DNA of 64,000 nt from Rhizobium chutanense (GTDB taxonomy: Bacteria; Pseudomonadota; Alphaproteobacteria; Rhizobiales; Rhizobiaceae): assembly GCF_002531935.1 (NCBI RefSeq), contig NZ_NWSV01000005.1:1-64000 (forward strand), given 5' to 3'. The notes beneath the pieces are model-generated. The model was not told the origin of the DNA. It did no database searches and worked only from the letters and a program-made list of their open reading frames with translations. The translations under genes and the position numbers were made by a program. This document shows, in pieces, positions 18,111 through 26,658 of the stretch. The first letter of the stretch is position 1. Each line of letters opens with the position of its first letter.

Positions 18111-19547
18111 ATGTTCAAAAGCATAATTGCATATACTTCCCGCAGGAAAGAAATTGACCGATCGACGGTCACCAGCCCTGTTGACCGGGCACTGCGCAAT
18201 GTTGTGCTGGCGGGACTTCTCGCCACGGCCGGCCTGTCGACAGCGTCGGTGAATGCCGCCCAGGCCGCGACTGTCAAGGTCGCGTTCAGCCTAAACTGGA
18301 CCTTCGCTGATCCCAAGCTCGCGCAAAAATGGTTTGGCAACGTCAAGACCGAGTTCGAGGCCAAGCATCCCGGCGATACGCTGGAGTTGATCCCGGTCCC
18401 CGGGACCTATGACGACTTCATCACCAAGCTCAGCCTGCTTTACAATTCGCCGGACACCAAGCCTGATATCGTCCAGTACTTCGACATCAATGTCGGCCAG
18501 TTTGCGGGGAGCGACCTGCTTTCGTCGCTCGACGACAAGGTTGCCGACGCCGCGTGGTGGAAGGACACCCCCGTCCCCGTCCAAGAAGCGGGTAAATACG
18601 ACGGCAAGGTCTACTCAGTAGCGCAGGGAATAAACACCTATGGCATCCTCTTTGACCGGACGCTGACCGAAAAGGCCGGGTTGCCAAAGGATTGGAAGCC
18701 TAAGAACTGGAAGGACATCCTCGACGGCGCTCGGGCGATCAAGAAGACGTCCCCGGATGCCTCGCCGCTCTACGTGATCACCGGGACCGCGCAAGGCACG
18801 TTCGGCGTCGTGGCCGGCCCCGGCCTCCTTCTTTCCGCCTCAAGCAACCCGACGATTTTTGATCCCGCCACGAATAAATGGGTGGTCGATAGCAAGGGGA
18901 TTCGCGAGGTCTTGAACTTCTACAAGACGGCCGCCTCCGAAGGGCTCCTGGCGCCATCCTCGCAAATCATGGATCCGAACGGCGCGACCCATCCGGCCGA
19001 GGCGCTGCACGATCACAAATTCGGGATCACTTTCGCTGGCAACTGGATCCCGATCTTCTGGAGCAAGGACATCTGCGCGCCTTGCTGGGACGACAAGGAA
19101 GAGACAATCGGCTTTAGCGAAATTCCGACCGCGGAGGGTCAGCAGCCGGGAATCGCGGCGAGTTTCAATGGCGTCGTGCTGTCGATCTCCAAAAACCCGT
19201 CCAATGCCGATCTTGCTTGGTCCGCGATCGAAATCATGCAGGCAAAGGAAAATCTGCTGAACATTGCGGCTTGGGTTCCGGTCGTTCCCGCAACGGCCTC
19301 GCTCAAGACGGACAAGTCTTATCTCTCCCTGACACGGGAGCCGTTCCAGAAAGCATTCGCCGATCTGAGCTCAACCTCGAGAAGCATGCCCTCGCAGGCT
19401 GAGTTCCCGATTTGGGGGAATGCGTTTCAGCAGGCAACCCAGGCCATGGTGTTGAAGCCCGAGACGACGATCGACGAGGGTGTTAAGATCCTGCGATCCT
19501 ACATGGCCACGCAGGTGGGCGAGGAAAACCTGGAGACCTTGCCGTGA
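18111..19547 (+). CDS. ABC importer periplasmic substrate-binding protein (family 1)
   Basis: A 478-residue extracellular solute-binding protein. The unusually long N-region (about 30 residues) precedes a hydrophobic segment (VVLAGLLATAGLSTASV) and a likely signal peptidase site after AQA near residue 52. The mature protein has the family 1 pattern (EFEAKHPGDTLELIPVPGTYDDFITKL, GINTYGILFDRTL). A CAPC motif sits in the C-terminal half. The ATG at 18111 is chosen; a TTG three bases earlier is possible. It binds the island's substrate in the periplasm; the ligand is not identifiable by eye. Confidence 0.9.
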   Translation: MFKSIIAYTSRRKEIDRSTVTSPVDRALRNVVLAGLLATAGLSTASVNAAQAATVKVAFSLNWTFADPKLAQKWFGNVKTEFEAKHPGDTLELIPVPGTYDDFITKLSLLYNSPDTKPDIVQYFDINVGQFAGSDLLSSLDDKVADAAWWKDTPVPVQEAGKYDGKVYSVAQGINTYGILFDRTLTEKAGLPKDWKPKNWKDILDGARAIKKTSPDASPLYVITGTAQGTFGVVAGPGLLLSASSNPTIFDPATNKWVVDSKGIREVLNFYKTAASEGLLAPSSQIMDPNGATHPAEALHDHKFGITFAGNWIPIFWSKDICAPCWDDKEETIGFSEIPTAEGQQPGIAASFNGVVLSISKNPSNADLAWSAIEIMQAKENLLNIAAWVPVVPATASLKTDKSYLSLTREPFQKAFADLSSTSRSMPSQAEFPIWGNAFQQATQAMVLKPETTIDEGVKILRSYMATQVGEENLETLP

Positions 19548-20503
19548 ACCAAAAGCGCTCAATAAGAGCCGACGGAGGGCCAGTTTATCAAACTGGCCCT
19601 CAGAGCGTCGCCAGCCGCGATGGGCCGGCCCGGGCGCGGCTCGACCAGCCCCGCGTCAACCCGATTAGTTTTGTCCTTCTTTCCCCGGCCGCGGTGCTAC
19701 TGTGCACGTTTTTCCTTGGGCCGGTGCTCTACGCGATCTATCTCGGTTTCACCAATCTGCAGCTGATCGGAATCCATGCCGTCAACTACCGATTCACCGG
19801 TGTCACGAATATCGCGTTCCTGCTGAGCGACGCCGTCTTCTACAAGTCGCTCTGGTTGACAATTGTTTTCGTGGTCGGATCGGGCGCGATCGCGACCACC
19901 CTGTTGGGACTAATCCTCGCGTTGTCGCTGCAGAACTGCATCGCTCCGATCCGCTGGGTCGCCAGTGCCGCCGCGATCTTGGCTTGGACACTACCTCCGA
20001 CGACGATTGCCTTCCTGTGGATGGCGACAAGCACACAATCTGGCCTGATCGCCATCCTCGCCGGCAATACACGCCTCGACCTTCTTTATCAGAACGCGAT
20101 GCTTATAGTCTCGACGGCGAATGCCTGGTCACTGGCCGGTCTCGCGATGACGATGTTCTCGGCGGCGCTTCGCAATATCCCCGGCGATCTGATAGAGGCC
20201 GCCCAATTGGAGGGCTCCTCACCGCTCCAGTCGCTGATGCGCATAACACTTCCGCTGCTAAAACCAACGATTGTCACCTGCGCACTGCTGATGATGCTGA
20301 TGACCTTCGGCAATTTTACACTGATCTACCTCATGACCGGCGGTGGACCAGGTAACGATACGAATATTCTGCCGGTATATACGTACCAACAGGGCTTCAA
20401 ATTCCATAACCTTGGCTACGCGGCTTTGCTCGGCAATGTCATGGTGCTGCTTTCCGCACTGCTTGGAGGCATGTTTGTTTGGGCAACCAAGACGCGTCGG
20501 TGA
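19544..20503 (+). CDS. ABC importer permease 1 (MalF/UgpA-type)
   Basis: A 319-residue inner-membrane permease with about six hydrophobic segments. The EAA loop is IEAAQLEGSSPLQSLMRITLPLLKP near residue 225. It starts with GTG at 19544, overlapping the binding-protein stop by four bases (GTGA), which suggests coupled translation. It pairs with the second permease to form the channel. Confidence 0.9.
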   Translation: MNQKRSIRADGGPVYQTGPQSVASRDGPARARLDQPRVNPISFVLLSPAAVLLCTFFLGPVLYAIYLGFTNLQLIGIHAVNYRFTGVTNIAFLLSDAVFYKSLWLTIVFVVGSGAIATTLLGLILALSLQNCIAPIRWVASAAAILAWTLPPTTIAFLWMATSTQSGLIAILAGNTRLDLLYQNAMLIVSTANAWSLAGLAMTMFSAALRNIPGDLIEAAQLEGSSPLQSLMRITLPLLKPTIVTCALLMMLMTFGNFTLIYLMTGGGPGNDTNILPVYTYQQGFKFHNLGYAALLGNVMVLLSALLGGMFVWATKTRR

Positions 20504-20550
20504 ACATTCCGTCATCCTGCCCATGTTCTAAAAGAGAGAAGGCGACCTCA

Positions 20551-21420
20551 ATGCAGACGATTCCAGTTGAGCGCATGCCAAGCCCGCCACCGGGGCTAAC
20601 GCCAAACCGGCCAAGCAAGATCACAACGGAGAGGATTGTCAGCAATTCCTCCGCGCTCATCCTGGCGGCGTTCTTTGCCTTGCCGATGTTATGGATGGTG
20701 CTCGCATCGATCGATCATGGCGCGACCAATCAGCTGAAAGCTCCCGAGCTAACGGCGGAGCACTACTGGGTCGCGATCCAGGCGGATAATCTCGTCGCGC
20801 TTGGCAACAGCCTTTTGCTCTCCGTGATCGCGACCGTCATCGGGACGGCGGCAGCGTTTGTCGCCGCATACGTGTTCTCCAAGCACAACGTTCCCTACAA
20901 AAACCCTATCTTGCTCACGATCCTCTTTCTCTCGGGCGTTCCGATATCGATATTGATCGTGCCGGTCTACAAGATGTTCGCGACACTTGGCTGGTTGTCC
21001 ATCATTCCGACGGGTGTCTTGCTGGGCGTGACAGCAATTCCTTTTCAAATCTATCAGTTGAAGAACTTCATCGACGCCGTGCCACCCGAGCTTGAGGAAG
21101 CGGCGGCGCTGGAACAAGCCAGCACCCTGCAGATCTTGTTGCGTGTGATACTCCCACTGACAAAACCTGGTCTGGCGTCGTCGGCGATCTTTGGTTTTGT
21201 CAACGCGTGGGGCAATTTCCTGTTGCCGGTGATTTTGATCAACAGCTTGGCTGACCAGCCTGCGCCTGTTCATCTTTTCGGATTCATGGGATCGAACTCG
21301 ATCGATTACGGCGCCATAGCTGCCTATTCCATTGTATATTCGTTGCCGGTGATCGTTCTGTTCCTGGGAATGTCACGGCAATTCAAGGCGGGCTTTGCCC
21401 TCGGAGGCGCGGTAAAGTGA
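20551..21420 (+). CDS. ABC importer permease 2 (MalG/UgpE-type)
   Basis: A 289-residue permease with hydrophobic segments from about residue 33 onward. The EAA loop is LEEAAALEQASTLQILLRVILPLTKP near residue 190. I chose the ATG at 20551 because GAGAAGG precedes it; a longer frame from 20479 overlaps the previous gene and lacks family similarity. It is the last gene of the importer operon and its stop lies inside a perfect palindrome. Confidence 0.9.
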   Translation: MQTIPVERMPSPPPGLTPNRPSKITTERIVSNSSALILAAFFALPMLWMVLASIDHGATNQLKAPELTAEHYWVAIQADNLVALGNSLLLSVIATVIGTAAAFVAAYVFSKHNVPYKNPILLTILFLSGVPISILIVPVYKMFATLGWLSIIPTGVLLGVTAIPFQIYQLKNFIDAVPPELEEAAALEQASTLQILLRVILPLTKPGLASSAIFGFVNAWGNFLLPVILINSLADQPAPVHLFGFMGSNSIDYGAIAAYSIVYSLPVIVLFLGMSRQFKAGFALGGAVK

Positions 21421-21433
21421 CAGCGCGCTGTCA
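21418..21433. repeat. Perfect 16-bp palindrome at the importer operon end
   Basis: TGACAGCG followed by CGCTGTCA is perfectly self-complementary and includes the stop codon of the last importer gene. Without a loop or T-run it looks more like a protein-binding site than a terminator. Confidence 0.5.
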
Positions 21434-22008
21434 AGCAAAACGATTGATGGTGAAGTCAAGCTACAATCGCCGCCGTTTTTCATGGCACAGAGGTCCTCGA
21501 CATGACCCATTCGTTGAAGGTCGAGGCTAGATCAGGAACTCGTGATATTGCTTGCTAGCCTACTCGCCCTCCAGCTCAGCGCACCCTACGTTTGGTTCAT
21601 GCGGTCGATTTTTCGCGGCATCGTGGTTCTCGGCGGTGGCCTGGGATTAGCCGGTGTCGCCGCGCCACCCGTCAGCGTGATTTATGTCCTCGGGTTTCTC
21701 GCCGCCGTGGTTCTTTTGCATGCGCTTGGAAAGGCCTTCGCTCGGTCGATCGTCAGTATCGACGACGGCTACGGGCCGATCGCCACGCGAACCGATGGCG
21801 GTTTCACGGCCTTTTCAGGTTTAGGGGTTGGGGCAGGAGTCTTATAAGGTTCAGCGATTACGATGAACGAAAGCCAACATATTCCCGTTGCTCATCCGTG
21901 GAAAGGCGATCACAAATTGGAACGACGAGAGTGCGAAACGCGGATTATCCCCTTAACGGTCGCAGAAACACGACCGTTCGCTGAGCACGCGCCGCAGTTG
22001 CAAAGGAC
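21434..22008. other. Gene-poor junction between catabolic island and plasmid debris
   Basis: Apart from a doubtful small membrane ORF at 21599-21847, I see no supported gene here. The stretch lies between the end of the importer operon and the repC remnant and looks like rearranged intergenic DNA. Confidence 0.5.
21599..21847 (+). CDS. Doubtful small membrane protein ORF
   Basis: An 82-residue reading frame (MRSIFRGIVVLGGGLGLAG...) with two hydrophobic stretches separated by a short loop. There is no clear ribosome site, no recognised family, and the gene lies in a region that otherwise contains plasmid debris. It could be a fragment. Confidence 0.25.
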   Translation: MRSIFRGIVVLGGGLGLAGVAAPPVSVIYVLGFLAAVVLLHALGKAFARSIVSIDDGYGPIATRTDGGFTAFSGLGVGAGVL

Positions 22009-22235
22009 CGCGCGCGCCAGCAGCGGCGCAATACTGAAGCCAAAGGCTTCTCCGATGGCCCCTGCCCTGTTGCGGCGCGCATAGCGCTTTCCGTTCGGGC
22101 TGTCCTTGCGCAAGATCAGGCCGGCCTCGACCAGCACGGCAAGATGCCGCCGGAGCGTGGCCGGCGTCATTCCCCGGGCACGCAGCGACAGCTGCGCGTT
22201 CGACGGGAAGACGATCAGGCCCTTCTCCTCGCAAC
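22009..22235 (-). pseudogene. repC: repC remnant (repABC plasmid replication initiator fragment)
   Basis: The minus strand encodes GLIVFPSNAQLSLRARG, then MTPATLRRHLAVLVEAGLIL and RKDSPNGKRYARR, ending near EAFGFSIAPLLARA. This is the strongly conserved N-terminal DNA-binding region of RepC, about 75 residues out of a normal 400 or so. Similarity stops abruptly on both sides and no intact repA, repB or rest of repC is present. It is a relic of a repABC-type plasmid, consistent with plasmid fusion or rearrangement here. Confidence 0.8.
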
Positions 22236-22439
22236 CGCAAAGCTGAAGTGTCCTGTTTCTGCAAAGTTGGAGCGCTCGCGTCCGAGCAGCGGACGGTCAG
22301 TCCGATCCGCGTGCGGCGGGAGACAACAGTCGTGGCGGTCGGCATTTCGAACTCCCAGGCGATTGCGGCGATAGCGCTGCCTCACGCGGGAGTGCGTGAC
22401 TTGAAACGCAGGCCCGGCTCAGGCGTAAATGAGCTGAGA

Positions 22440-22456
22440 TTTACGGTAACGTACTT
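22440..22456 (+). promoter_or_regulatory. TTTAC-N5-CGTAC promoter motif, copy 1
   Basis: TTTAC (22440-22444) and CGTAC (22450-22454) are 10 bp apart and followed by TTCCCC. The same arrangement occurs upstream of three other genes between 24 and 30 kb. It lies about 65 bp upstream of the next ORF. Confidence 0.6.
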
Positions 22457-22519
22457 CCCCGGCTTGGCGGTATCGGCATAATCGATCGATCAACGTTGAT
22501 CGGGAGGCCGGACGGTCCG

Positions 22520-22819
22520 ATGGACAAGCAGAGCGGCACCGACAGGCACGGTTCCGGGGCCGCCCAGAGGGGGCTGTGGCGGCTCATGCTGAAGCTGCCC
22601 GCCATGCGCGGACGGCTTCAGCTTCTGGCGGCAAAATCATCCTCGCTGGACGATCTCTTCGAGGCCTATGAGGAGGCCAGCGCCACTCTGGATCGGATGT
22701 CGCAGGGGCGCACCAGGGACGAATGCCCGCTTATGGAGGAATACGAATCCGTATGCGCCGAGATTGAATCTGATGTCATCCACTATGTTCTCCAGCACCC
22801 TTTGAACGTGCCGCATTGA
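22520..22819 (+). CDS. Hypothetical protein, 99 residues
   Basis: A small soluble, helical, acidic protein (SSLDDLFEAYEEASATLDRM and MEEYESVCAEIESDVIHYVL). A GGGAGG lies 12 bases upstream of the chosen ATG; a TTG start at 22496 is an alternative. I do not recognise the family. The only clue to function is its promoter motif, shared with the sulfatase, formylglycine-generating enzyme and outer-membrane protein genes. Confidence 0.6.
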   Translation: MDKQSGTDRHGSGAAQRGLWRLMLKLPAMRGRLQLLAAKSSSLDDLFEAYEEASATLDRMSQGRTRDECPLMEEYESVCAEIESDVIHYVLQHPLNVPH

Positions 22820-22945
22820 CACGCCATTCGCGCCGAAGTCGATCGAGCCCAGGCTTCATGAGCGCTCCATGTTGCAACTCATTGCCATCTCGGCCATAAA
22901 TTAGCTTATTCTACTTTAGCTTAAACAAGGTGTGCGGGGGCTGCC

Positions 22946-24679
22946 ATGAATGCTGAAGTACACGACTTGAAGGCTTGTGAAGTTTCCACCGACGAAGCCA
23001 GAGCCGAACTCGAAAGGTTGCTTGCCGACAGCCGCTTTCGGGCCACGGAGCGCCAGAAGGACATCCTCAGATATTTGGCCGAGCGCCGTTTCAACGGCTG
23101 CCAAGAGGGGGTGAAGGCCTATTCCGTGGCGCTCGATGTTCTCGGGCGGCCGAGCGGCTTCGATGCCTCGACCGATCCGATCGTCCGTATCGAGATCAGC
23201 CGCCTGCGATCGGCGCTTGACGCCTATTACCAGGCATTCCGGGCGGCCGACAAGGTCACCATCCACATTCCGAAGGGCATGTATATCGCCCTCTTCCCGG
23301 GGAGTCTGATCCCGCACGAACCGGACGACGAGGCCCATGCCGGTTTGGAAACCGCCGTTGAAAGCCAGCCGCCGGTCTTGATGCCCGAAGCTCCCGTTCA
23401 GCCCGTGCGCCCGCGCAGTGGAATTCGCCTGACCGCCGTTGCAACTGGGCTGGCCCTTGCGATCGGCGCTGCTGTGGGCATTAAACTGTTCGTCCAACGG
23501 CCTGCCATGACGAAGAAGCCGACCGTCTATGTCATGATGACGGCGGCCGAGGCCGGGAGGCAGGGTGAAGCGAGCCAGACGCGCGACACATTGATGACGG
23601 CACTGACGCAATTCGCGACGCTGACCGTCGCCAAACCCGGTTATTCCCGCGTCCGTTCGAGCGCCCGGTTCGGCAGAAGCTACGAAATCGATATGAAATA
23701 CTATGCGGATGCCGACGACCGGAGCATCTGGTGGCAGATCGCCGACAGCGAAACGGGCGATCGCCTCAAATCCGGCCTCGAGAAAGTGGATGTCGGCGGT
23801 AAGAGCCCGGCTTCGGCGCGGGAGGAAATGGCCGCAGGACTGGCGCAGCATTTTGCGGCCACGCGAGGCGTCATCAACAATATCGAGATCCATGACAGCC
23901 CGGAAGATGCACTTGGCAATGCCTGTGTCCTCAGGGCGGAGTACGCGCTCGATGAAGGCGGTGCGGACCGAGTGTTGAGGAACCGGGATTGCCTGGAGCG
24001 GAGCCTGGCGGCGGCTCCGGGCGATTCCGATGCAACGGCGCTCCTCTCGCGCGTGCTGCTTGCCGGGAAAGACGCTTCGCTTGATCCCGCTGTCAGATCG
24101 CGCGCACTGGAACTTGCCAAGCGTGCGGTCTCGTCGGCCCCGATGTCGGACAGAGCGCAGGTCGCTCTGATGACGGCGCAGTTTTCCGCCGGACGCACGC
24201 AGGCGGCCGTCCAGGCCGGGAACCGTGCCGTGGAACTCAATCCGAACAATAGCGATGCGGCGGCAAAACTCGCTTTGGTGCTCTATCTCTCGGGTTACAA
24301 GGATGCCGGCGTCGAGATGGCGCGCGATGCGGGCCGCTTCGCGGAAACGGCGCCGCGCGACGCCATGCTGGTGCTTGCGCTCGACGCCTATCGGACAGGA
24401 CGCTACTCAGAGGCGTCGCTGCTGGCGGAGCAGATCAACTGCACGGATTTCATGGTGGCGACGCTCAGGGCTGCCGCCCTTGGCCAGCTGAGTTCGCCGG
24501 AGGCGCATGAACGGCTCCTGGAAATCAAGAACAAGGACCCGGAATTCGAGCGGACCTTTCATGACAGGGTGGCGTCCTGGCGCCTGCAGCCGGATATCGC
24601 CGCGGAACTGGAGGTTGGCCTGGTCAAGGCCGGCGCGCAGGTCGATCCGGGCGCAGGCCCCAGTATGGCGAAGCCGTAG
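22946..24679 (+). CDS. Membrane-anchored regulator-like protein with TPR-type C-terminal domain
   Basis: A 577-residue protein. Residues 1-120 form a domain (LADSRFRATERQKDILRYLA, EGVKAYSVALDVLGR, SRLRSALDAYY, IPKGMYIALF) seen in rhizobial proteins that resemble CadC-type one-component regulators. A single membrane segment lies at about 160-183. The remaining ~390 residues would be periplasmic, and the last half is helical with tetratricopeptide-like repeats (AVQAGNRAVELNPNNSDAAAKLAL). The start has a G-rich ribosome site. It may sense an envelope signal and control the neighbouring genes; DNA binding is not demonstrated. Confidence 0.65.
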   Translation: MNAEVHDLKACEVSTDEARAELERLLADSRFRATERQKDILRYLAERRFNGCQEGVKAYSVALDVLGRPSGFDASTDPIVRIEISRLRSALDAYYQAFRAADKVTIHIPKGMYIALFPGSLIPHEPDDEAHAGLETAVESQPPVLMPEAPVQPVRPRSGIRLTAVATGLALAIGAAVGIKLFVQRPAMTKKPTVYVMMTAAEAGRQGEASQTRDTLMTALTQFATLTVAKPGYSRVRSSARFGRSYEIDMKYYADADDRSIWWQIADSETGDRLKSGLEKVDVGGKSPASAREEMAAGLAQHFAATRGVINNIEIHDSPEDALGNACVLRAEYALDEGGADRVLRNRDCLERSLAAAPGDSDATALLSRVLLAGKDASLDPAVRSRALELAKRAVSSAPMSDRAQVALMTAQFSAGRTQAAVQAGNRAVELNPNNSDAAAKLALVLYLSGYKDAGVEMARDAGRFAETAPRDAMLVLALDAYRTGRYSEASLLAEQINCTDFMVATLRAAALGQLSSPEAHERLLEIKNKDPEFERTFHDRVASWRLQPDIAAELEVGLVKAGAQVDPGAGPSMAKP

Positions 24680-24732
24680 AGCGATGGCAGACGCACTGCC
24701 GCCGTCGGTAAAGGCTTGCCGGAACAGCGTAA

Positions 24733-24761
24733 TTTACGGCGTCGTTTACTGTAACGTACTT
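24733..24761 (+). promoter_or_regulatory. TTTAC-N5-CGTAC promoter motif, copy 2
   Basis: TTTAC at 24745-24749 and CGTAC at 24755-24759 are followed by TTCCC, with an additional TTTAC at 24733-24737. It lies about 75 bp upstream of the outer-membrane protein gene. Confidence 0.6.
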
Positions 24762-24833
24762 CCCGGCCGGCCTCCGGCGATGTTCCTATGCAAGCGCGGC
24801 ACCATGAGACTGCAGAGGAAAGGAACATCTGCG

Positions 24834-25616
24834 ATGCGATCGACTGCAGTCTGCCTGTCACTGTTGCTGCTTGTCGTCTCTTCAGCGGTGAAGGCCGCCG
24901 ATATCGCGCCGCTGGTTGCGCCGCAGCCGAAGTCCGAAGAAGCCGACCGCTGGAGCTTTTCCGTATCGCCATATTTCTGGGCTGCCGGGATCACCGGTGA
25001 CAGCGGCGTCTTCGGACTGCCCGAGGTTCATACGAACGAGAGCTTCGGCGATGTTCTGAGAGGCATCGACTTTGGCTTCATGATGGCCGGTGATGCCCGC
25101 TACGGGCCCTACAGTATCGTTGGCGATATTACCTACGCCAGGATCACGGCGGACTCGGCGACGCCGAAGGGCATACTGGCAGATGAAGTCGACCTCAAGT
25201 CCGAAACCTTCACGGCAATGCTTGGCGTCGGCTATTCGGTTCTCGAGGACGAGAAGGGCAGGCTCGATGTCATCGGTGGCGTCAAGCTGTGGTCGGTGGA
25301 AACGACGATCTCTTTCAACGGCGGGCCGCTTGATGACGTCTCGAACCGGGATGACGCGACCTGGGTGGACGCTATGGTCGGCTTGCGCGGCGTGTATTCG
25401 ATCACGCCGACCGTCTATCTCACGGGATGGGGGTTGATCGGCGCCGGCGGAGCCGACCTCGACTGGGACGTCATGGGCGGCATCGGCTATAAATGGAACG
25501 ATTCCATATCAGCCTTCCTCGGATACCGTGCGCTCGGCGTGAACTACAGTAATGACAGCTTGACCAACGACATCGTCGAGCACGGCCCGATCCTGGGCGC
25601 CGTCTTCCATTTCTGA
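24834..25616 (+). CDS. Outer-membrane beta-barrel protein
   Basis: A 260-residue exported protein. The signal peptide MRSTAVCLSLLLLVVSSAVKA ends before ADIAPLV. The mature part alternates aromatic and polar residues in short strands (WSFSVSPYFWAAGITG, SDITYARI-like stretches, GIGYKWNDSISAFLGYRALGVNY) and ends in Phe (GAVFHF), the usual barrel-assembly signal. This suggests an eight-strand barrel of the Omp25/opacity kind. An ATG 30 bases earlier is an alternative start. It shares its promoter motif with the downstream sulfatase genes. Confidence 0.8.
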   Translation: MRSTAVCLSLLLLVVSSAVKAADIAPLVAPQPKSEEADRWSFSVSPYFWAAGITGDSGVFGLPEVHTNESFGDVLRGIDFGFMMAGDARYGPYSIVGDITYARITADSATPKGILADEVDLKSETFTAMLGVGYSVLEDEKGRLDVIGGVKLWSVETTISFNGGPLDDVSNRDDATWVDAMVGLRGVYSITPTVYLTGWGLIGAGGADLDWDVMGGIGYKWNDSISAFLGYRALGVNYSNDSLTNDIVEHGPILGAVFHF

Positions 25617-25650
25617 CGCTTGCGGTGATGCGCCAGGCGCATCGACGGCA

Positions 25651-26658
25651 TCACGGCTCGAAGGCGAAGATCGTCTTCCAGTCGTTCTTCATGTCGACGA
25701 CCAGCCAGTTGCGCCGCTCGGCTTCGTCGAGCGCCGTGTCCAGCTTGCCGATGGATGATTGCCGGTCATAGGCATATTCGCGGTCGCCATCGGTATGGTG
25801 GACAATCATCGCGAAGCCCGGTCCGTTGGCTGCTGTCGTCCAGCGCAGCATCTCGTAGTCGCCGTCCGAATTTCCCGCAGCGAAGATCGGCTTCCGGCCG
25901 ATGAACTTGTTGATGCCAGCCGGCTTGCCCGGGCCGTCGTCGACGAAGTCGACCTTCGGCAGCCGCTTCAGTACCGGCACCTCGCCGACAAGAGCGTATT
26001 GCGTTACGATCGTGCTGCCGACCACCTGCTGGGGCGGGATGCCGTAAAGCTTCTCCATCACCGGCCGCATGAACTCGACACCGCCGCCCGAGACGATGTA
26101 GGTGGTGAAATCGTTGGCGCGCAAGTAGTCCAGCAGTTCCCGCATCGGGAGATAGGTCATGTCGGTATAGAGCCTGCCGGTCTTCGGATGCTTTGCGGCA
26201 GAAAACCAGTCGCTGACGATCCTGTTGAACTCATCCGTCGTCATTCCGGCATGGGTTGCCATGCCGAGTTCGACGACCCCCATCTCGCCGCCCCTTGCTA
26301 TTCCCTTCAGGTCGTCGTCGAGAATGCTCTTGAACGGTTCTTTCGTCTTCCATTCGGGATGCTGCGGGGCAAGCGTCTTCACGCGGTCGAGCATGAAGCC
26401 GAGCTGGATATAATAGGGCTGTTCGCACCAGAGCGTTCCGTCATTGTCGAAGACGGCGATCCGGTCTTCCCTTGCGACATAGCCCGCGCCGCCCTCCGTT
26501 ACGGTCGCCTTGACGAAATCGATGATGCGGCTTCTGGCAGCCGTGTCGTTCCATGAGGGAAGGAGATCCTGCGCGAAAACGGGCTGGGCCGCGACGAGGG
26601 TGAGGACGGCCGTCAGCGAAGCGAGGATCTTGGCAACCATGTGAAGCGCCTCGTTCAT
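25651..26658 (-). CDS. Periplasmic HAD-family phosphatase
   Basis: A 335-residue HAD hydrolase with an N-terminal signal peptide (ending near VFAQ, residue 30). Motif I is VFDNDGTLW (Asp71 and Asp73), motif II is in YIVSGGGVEFM, and motif IV is FAAGNSDGDYEML. It resembles phosphoserine phosphatase-like HAD proteins that are exported. Its ATG overlaps the formylglycine-generating enzyme stop by four bases, so the two are co-translated. The substrate is unknown; in this context it could release phosphate from sulfated or phosphorylated envelope or environmental esters. Confidence 0.85.
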   Translation of the reverse strand: MNEALHMVAKILASLTAVLTLVAAQPVFAQDLLPSWNDTAARSRIIDFVKATVTEGGAGYVAREDRIAVFDNDGTLWCEQPYYIQLGFMLDRVKTLAPQHPEWKTKEPFKSILDDDLKGIARGGEMGVVELGMATHAGMTTDEFNRIVSDWFSAAKHPKTGRLYTDMTYLPMRELLDYLRANDFTTYIVSGGGVEFMRPVMEKLYGIPPQQVVGSTIVTQYALVGEVPVLKRLPKVDFVDDGPGKPAGINKFIGRKPIFAAGNSDGDYEMLRWTTAANGPGFAMIVHHTDGDREYAYDRQSSIGKLDTALDEAERRNWLVVDMKNDWKTIFAFEP

